Part shown: positions 6,487 to 9,362 of the stretch, piece after piece
Position numbering within the stretch: the first letter of the stretch is position 1
Layout: every line of letters begins with the position of its first letter
From: Sphingobacteriaceae bacterium
GTDB lineage: Bacteria; Bacteroidota; Bacteroidia; B-17B0; Aurantibacillaceae
DNA length: 9,362 bases
Direction of reading: 5' to 3'
Assembly (NCBI GenBank): GCA_025360355.1
Contig: JANYCL010000407.1
Span: forward strand, 1 to 9,362
The notes under the pieces: model-generated
Databases searched by the model: none
Told to the model about the DNA's origin: nothing
What the model saw: the letters and a program-made list of their open reading frames with translations, nothing else
Position numbers and translations under genes: made by a program

Positions 6487-8865
6487 ATGAAAAAACATTT
6501 ACTCTTTATTTCGGTTTCATTATGTATTTATTTAAATAACAACGCTCAAGTTGGAACTCCTGTTGGTTCTATTGGTGTTAATTTTATTGAGAATGTTTCA
6601 CCTGTAAATAATTTAATTAGTATAAGCACTGCCGCGCCATTGACGTTTTCAGTAAATTTCAGTGCCAGTAATGGTGTAAACACATATACAGCTTCTGATA
6701 CCGGAAGTGGCCCTTGGAATTGGACATTAGATATGGGAACTCTCGCATCTGGGACGTATACCATTTTTGCAGATTATTATGATAGCGGTGGATCTACCGT
6801 GGGAAATTCAAATGATTATAACGTAACTGTTATTCCTAGGCCTCAATGGATAATTGATGGTGGATCGGTAAGTAATGTTAATGTTTCTGGAAATAATATA
6901 AATATGACGGGTACAATTCCTCTACCAATTGGTGCAAGCGCAAGCAATGCAATACCATCAAGCGTTGATGGTCTTTCTGGAAGGAATTTCGATCTCGTTA
7001 GTCCTGAGTTTTTATTCGATATCTCATTTGATATGGGTACCGGAAATTCTATTACAAGTAATAATGAAGCGGCTTTAACTTTGAATACATTAGGTCAAAA
7101 TACTACTCCCTGGAATTTCCCATTCTCAAGCAACCCTTTTCAATTGAATAACAATTTTGAGCTTAATACACTAATAATAGATTCGGTTTCATATAACCCA
7201 CTCAGTTATAAATGTAATTTTCCCGGCGTAAGATTTCCTATTGCACCTGGTGTAAATGTAAAGGTTGATGCAGGTGTAGAATTTAATGCGTATCTAAAAG
7301 GCAAGGTTGTACTTGGAACAAGCGGATCTAATTTTGGATTTATTAATAGTAGTGGACATGTTTCAAAAGTAACAGCTAAAGTTGAGGGGTCAGGCTTCAT
7401 TACAGCAGGACTATCAGTGCTTGGAGGTCTTGCATCGGCAAGCGGTGTGTTAACAGCGGAAGGAAAAATTGGGGCAGGTTTTGAATATGAGCAATTCCCC
7501 GCATCCAATATCAATCCCTTATTTGCAGGAGAATTCTCAGTATGGGGAACAGTCGAATTAAAATCGCTTTGGGGTTTTGGTCCCGAAAAAACATTTGGCC
7601 CAAAATATTTTTATGGTCCACAAACATTCGGTCCTGATAATTACAATAATTTAAAAACTTATTCTCAGTCATACGACAAAATTTTCGGTAGTACAGCAAA
7701 AACATATAGTATAAACGGAACTATGTCGCTCCCTTCCGATTATCCAATGCCTTCCTTCGGACTAAGAGGAAGCAGAGTGTACCCTGTTTGGGTTGAAAAT
7801 GATATGTTTGGATACGGTTATTTACGTATCGCTACTTTCGACACAGTTACTAACTGCGTAACAACTCCGGCATTAGTAATAAAAAATCAAAAATCAATTG
7901 CAAATCCTCGCGTAGGTATAATGCCAAGTGGTGATGCAGTTATTACGTGGTCACAAAACAGATACACACAAGCAACTTTACCGGGAGGTTCAGATGTAAA
8001 TAACTTAAGAAATGCTTCAGATATTTGGTTAGGAATTTATCATGCTTCAACAAATTCAATAAGTGATACGATGATGATAACTGATGCAAATACCGGTCCT
8101 GAAACAGGAAGAGCTGAAGGTGAAGCAAGAATAAAAATGGGAAGCGGGACCAACGGTTTAATTACATGGATCGCGAAAGATCCTGGATTTGAAACAACTG
8201 ATATTTGGTTTACAAATATTTCTCAAGTGTCGAGCACATGGCAAATGACAACTCCAACAAAATTAGCAGATCTACCCGGAGTAAATAAAGATGTTGTTGT
8301 TGCTTATACAGATGCTGTTAATGCATTTGCAATTTGGATAAACGATCCCGATGGACTAGATTCTACTTTAAATAATAAAGTTATGATATCGGATTGGAAC
8401 GGTTCTGTTTGGTCAACTCCCACAATTCTTTCTGCAAATCCGGGAGATCTCGCTTATGAAGAGTTAACAATGGAATACAATTATGGGTATTGTGCTATTG
8501 GATGGACCTGTACTCAATATTTTTCGAATGGGGATTTCGACAAAAAATTGGAAATTAATATTTGGGATGATGTGGCAGGAACTTGGTTATCGCCTTCTGC
8601 TGCATCAGGAGGAAATATTTATGCATTACAAAAACCGCGTATTTCTGTCAGCAATACCGGAATTGCTTCTATTGCCTATAAAGTTGTTGATCTTTTCAAT
8701 GATCCAGTAACTCCGGATCCGGGAAATGTTTATTTGTATCTCAAAGATCTTACCAATAGCAACCCTTGGGTTTCTGTTACAGGTAATCCAAATATTAGCG
8801 ATCCAACTACTAATGTTTGGGAATTGAATGCAGGTTTTGGCGGCGGAAATAAGTTTTACACTTAA
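6487..8865 (+). CDS. Exported beta-rich protein with propeller-like repeats; T9SS cargo cut short by an in-frame TAA
   Basis: Encodes 792 residues to the TAA at 8863-8865. A signal peptide (MKKHLLFISVSLCIYLNNNA, likely cut before QVG) directs export. Residues about 23-115 look like an Ig-like beta domain and about 116-250 are beta-rich and unassigned. Residues about 255-345 form a Gly/Ala/Val-rich region, followed by an [F/Y]GP cluster (364-383). About 420-790 shows roughly six propeller-like blades with recurrent 'G.a.itW' strands (AVITWSQ, GLITWIAKD, AFAIWIND, CAIGWTC) and 'W.sPt.ls' edges. No Asp-box (SxDxGxTW) or catalytic motif is visible, so an enzyme is not claimed. The start is firm: an in-frame TAA lies at 6460 and ATG 6487 is the first start after it. 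The same frame continues past 8865 into a T9SS sorting domain, so this is the front of a broken or recoded gene. Function is unknown; surface binding or adhesion is possible. Confidence 0.85.
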   Translation: MKKHLLFISVSLCIYLNNNAQVGTPVGSIGVNFIENVSPVNNLISISTAAPLTFSVNFSASNGVNTYTASDTGSGPWNWTLDMGTLASGTYTIFADYYDSGGSTVGNSNDYNVTVIPRPQWIIDGGSVSNVNVSGNNINMTGTIPLPIGASASNAIPSSVDGLSGRNFDLVSPEFLFDISFDMGTGNSITSNNEAALTLNTLGQNTTPWNFPFSSNPFQLNNNFELNTLIIDSVSYNPLSYKCNFPGVRFPIAPGVNVKVDAGVEFNAYLKGKVVLGTSGSNFGFINSSGHVSKVTAKVEGSGFITAGLSVLGGLASASGVLTAEGKIGAGFEYEQFPASNINPLFAGEFSVWGTVELKSLWGFGPEKTFGPKYFYGPQTFGPDNYNNLKTYSQSYDKIFGSTAKTYSINGTMSLPSDYPMPSFGLRGSRVYPVWVENDMFGYGYLRIATFDTVTNCVTTPALVIKNQKSIANPRVGIMPSGDAVITWSQNRYTQATLPGGSDVNNLRNASDIWLGIYHASTNSISDTMMITDANTGPETGRAEGEARIKMGSGTNGLITWIAKDPGFETTDIWFTNISQVSSTWQMTTPTKLADLPGVNKDVVVAYTDAVNAFAIWINDPDGLDSTLNNKVMISDWNGSVWSTPTILSANPGDLAYEELTMEYNYGYCAIGWTCTQYFSNGDFDKKLEINIWDDVAGTWLSPSAASGGNIYALQKPRISVSNTGIASIAYKVVDLFNDPVTPDPGNVYLYLKDLTNSNPWVSVTGNPNISDPTTNVWELNAGFGGGNKFYT
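7576..7635 (+). repeat. Four [F/Y]GP motifs in 20 residues of the cargo protein
   Basis: The codons encode FGP-EKT-FGP-KYF-YGP-QT-FGP, a short aromatic-Gly-Pro repeat at residues 364-383, between the Gly-rich beta region and the first propeller-like blade. It may be a rigid turn-rich hinge. A further YGPSGP lies just after the in-frame stop, near the sorting domain. Confidence 0.6.
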
Positions 8866-8916
8866 ACACAAGAATATGGTCCATCAGGACCAATTACAAC
8901 ACCTAATACAGGAGAA

Positions 8917-9303
8917 ATGTTTGGAGATGCAAGTTTAAGTATGGTTTTAAGAGCTACACAAGTAAATCCAAACCTTACGATCACTGATGCGCCTGAACCT
9001 TGTAATCCTCCAATAGGAATTGAAAAGATAAATAATCCGTTTGGTTTTGAGCTTCTGCAAAATTATCCAAACCCGTTTTCTTCAAGTACTGTTATTGAGT
9101 ACCGACTTCAAAAAACTTCCAAAGTTTTACTTACTGTTACAGATCTATTTGGAAGAACTTATATAAAAATGGTTGATGATAAAATGCCGGCCGGTATTTA
9201 TCAAACTTTATTTGAACCAAAAAATCTGGAAAGTGGTGTTTATTATTATACACTGGATATTGATGGATCAAAGATCACAAAGAAGATGATCATTGCTAAA
9301 TAA
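8917..9303 (+). CDS. Detached T9SS type A C-terminal sorting domain (3' part of the gene starting at 6487)
   Basis: From the first ATG after the stop, the frame encodes 128 residues. The open frame itself begins at 8866 (TQEYGPSGPITTP...), which reads as natural continuation of the upstream protein. The last 80 or so residues are a classical T9SS sorting domain: 'LLQNYPNPFSSST' at the start, 'VLLTVTDLFGRT' strand, 'PAGIYQTLF', 'LESGVYYYTL' and a basic end 'KKMIIAK'. In a normal cargo this domain carries the protein through the T9SS outer-membrane channel and is then removed. Alone it has no signal peptide, so an independently translated 128-residue product would stay in the cytoplasm. I regard ATG 8917 as an internal Met and not a true start. 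Confidence 0.6.
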   Translation: MFGDASLSMVLRATQVNPNLTITDAPEPCNPPIGIEKINNPFGFELLQNYPNPFSSSTVIEYRLQKTSKVLLTVTDLFGRTYIKMVDDKMPAGIYQTLFEPKNLESGVYYYTLDIDGSKITKKMIIAK

Positions 9304-9311
9304 ATAGTAGT

Positions 9312-9362
9312 AATGCTTGAGATGAAAATAATTTAAGGGAAATTATTTTCATCTCAAGCATT
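9312..9362. terminator. Perfect 23-bp inverted repeat, probable bidirectional terminator
   Basis: Arms at 9312-9334 and 9340-9362 are complementary at all 23 positions, with loop AAGGG (9335-9339). The repeat starts 8 bp after the TAA at 9301-9303. The T-run that would confirm an intrinsic terminator lies beyond the window edge, and the outer stem may also be longer than visible. Being symmetric, it could stop transcription from both sides or protect the 3' end of the mRNA. The visible stem holds few G-C pairs, mainly in its outer half (GCTTGAGATG). Confidence 0.6.

Larger units (their letters stand above)
6487..9303 (+). pseudogene. Whole T9SS cargo gene interrupted by one in-frame stop (nonsense allele, read error or recoded stop)
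   Basis: Reading straight through the TAA at 8863-8865 gives 939 codons including the final TAA, with signal peptide, beta domains, propeller-like region and sorting domain in the usual cargo order. The join reads '...GNKFYT-stop-TQEYGPSG...'. Frame is unchanged across the stop and there is no homopolymer at the site, so one base substitution is the simplest cause; CAA (Gln) to TAA is the likeliest. The rest of the coding sequence shows no other damage, so the lesion is recent, a sequencing error, or tolerated. Confidence 0.65.

Noticed and set aside
7741..8860. Sialidase activity for the propeller-like region
   Set aside because: No Asp-box motifs or sialidase catalytic Arg triad could be recognised; only the blade-like strand pattern is visible.
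8863..8865. TAA reassigned to a sense codon in this organism
   Set aside because: The 2108-codon gene has no internal TAA despite strong A/T bias, and the sorting-domain frame itself ends at a TAA (9301-9303) just before a hairpin. Normal stop use is far more likely.
8911..8919. GGAGA followed by ATG at 8917 as a ribosome binding site and true gene start
   Set aside because: The spacing is too short for a Shine-Dalgarno site, Bacteroidota rarely use one, and the protein would be a sorting domain with no signal peptide or cargo.

Overview
The window looks like AT-rich Bacteroidota (Bacteroidetes) DNA. The evidence is a PD40-type periplasmic repeat protein, a classical type IX secretion system (T9SS) C-terminal sorting domain with its 'NYPNPF' start and lysine-rich end, signal peptides cut just before Gln, and gene starts without a Shine-Dalgarno sequence. 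I cannot name the genus. Nothing suggests a mobile element, phage, CRISPR array, tRNA or rRNA. All genes lie on the + strand.

Region 1 (30-6356) is a single giant gene for a secreted, probably periplasmic, protein of 2108 residues. It reads signal peptide, TPR-like helices, three PD40 beta-propeller repeats, a small beta-sandwich, four helical/coiled-coil modules separated by Asn/Thr-rich linkers, and finally three SPOR-like domains. The front half follows the domain order known for the T9SS/gliding protein PorE (TPR, PD40 propeller, regulatory-like beta domain), but the C-terminal OmpA-like peptidoglycan-binding domain expected there is replaced by long flexible linkers and three SPOR-like domains, a family that also binds peptidoglycan. 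The middle has grown by internal duplication.

Region 2 (6357-6486) is a 130-bp gap with small AT-rich inverted repeats and a 12-bp palindrome.

Region 3 (6487-9303) encodes what was clearly one exported T9SS cargo protein: signal peptide, Ig-like beta domain, Gly-rich beta region, propeller-like repeats and a C-terminal sorting domain. An in-frame TAA at 8863-8865 cuts the sorting domain off. The reading frame is the same on both sides, so a single substitution (for example CAA to TAA) explains it. As read, the upstream product would be exported to the periplasm but could not be passed to the T9SS.

Region 4 (9304-9362) carries a perfect 23-bp inverted repeat with a 5-base loop that reaches the last base of the window, probably a terminator.

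Together the window pairs a possible peptidoglycan-anchored envelope scaffold with a T9SS cargo gene. The functional link between them is inference from domain types and adjacency only.
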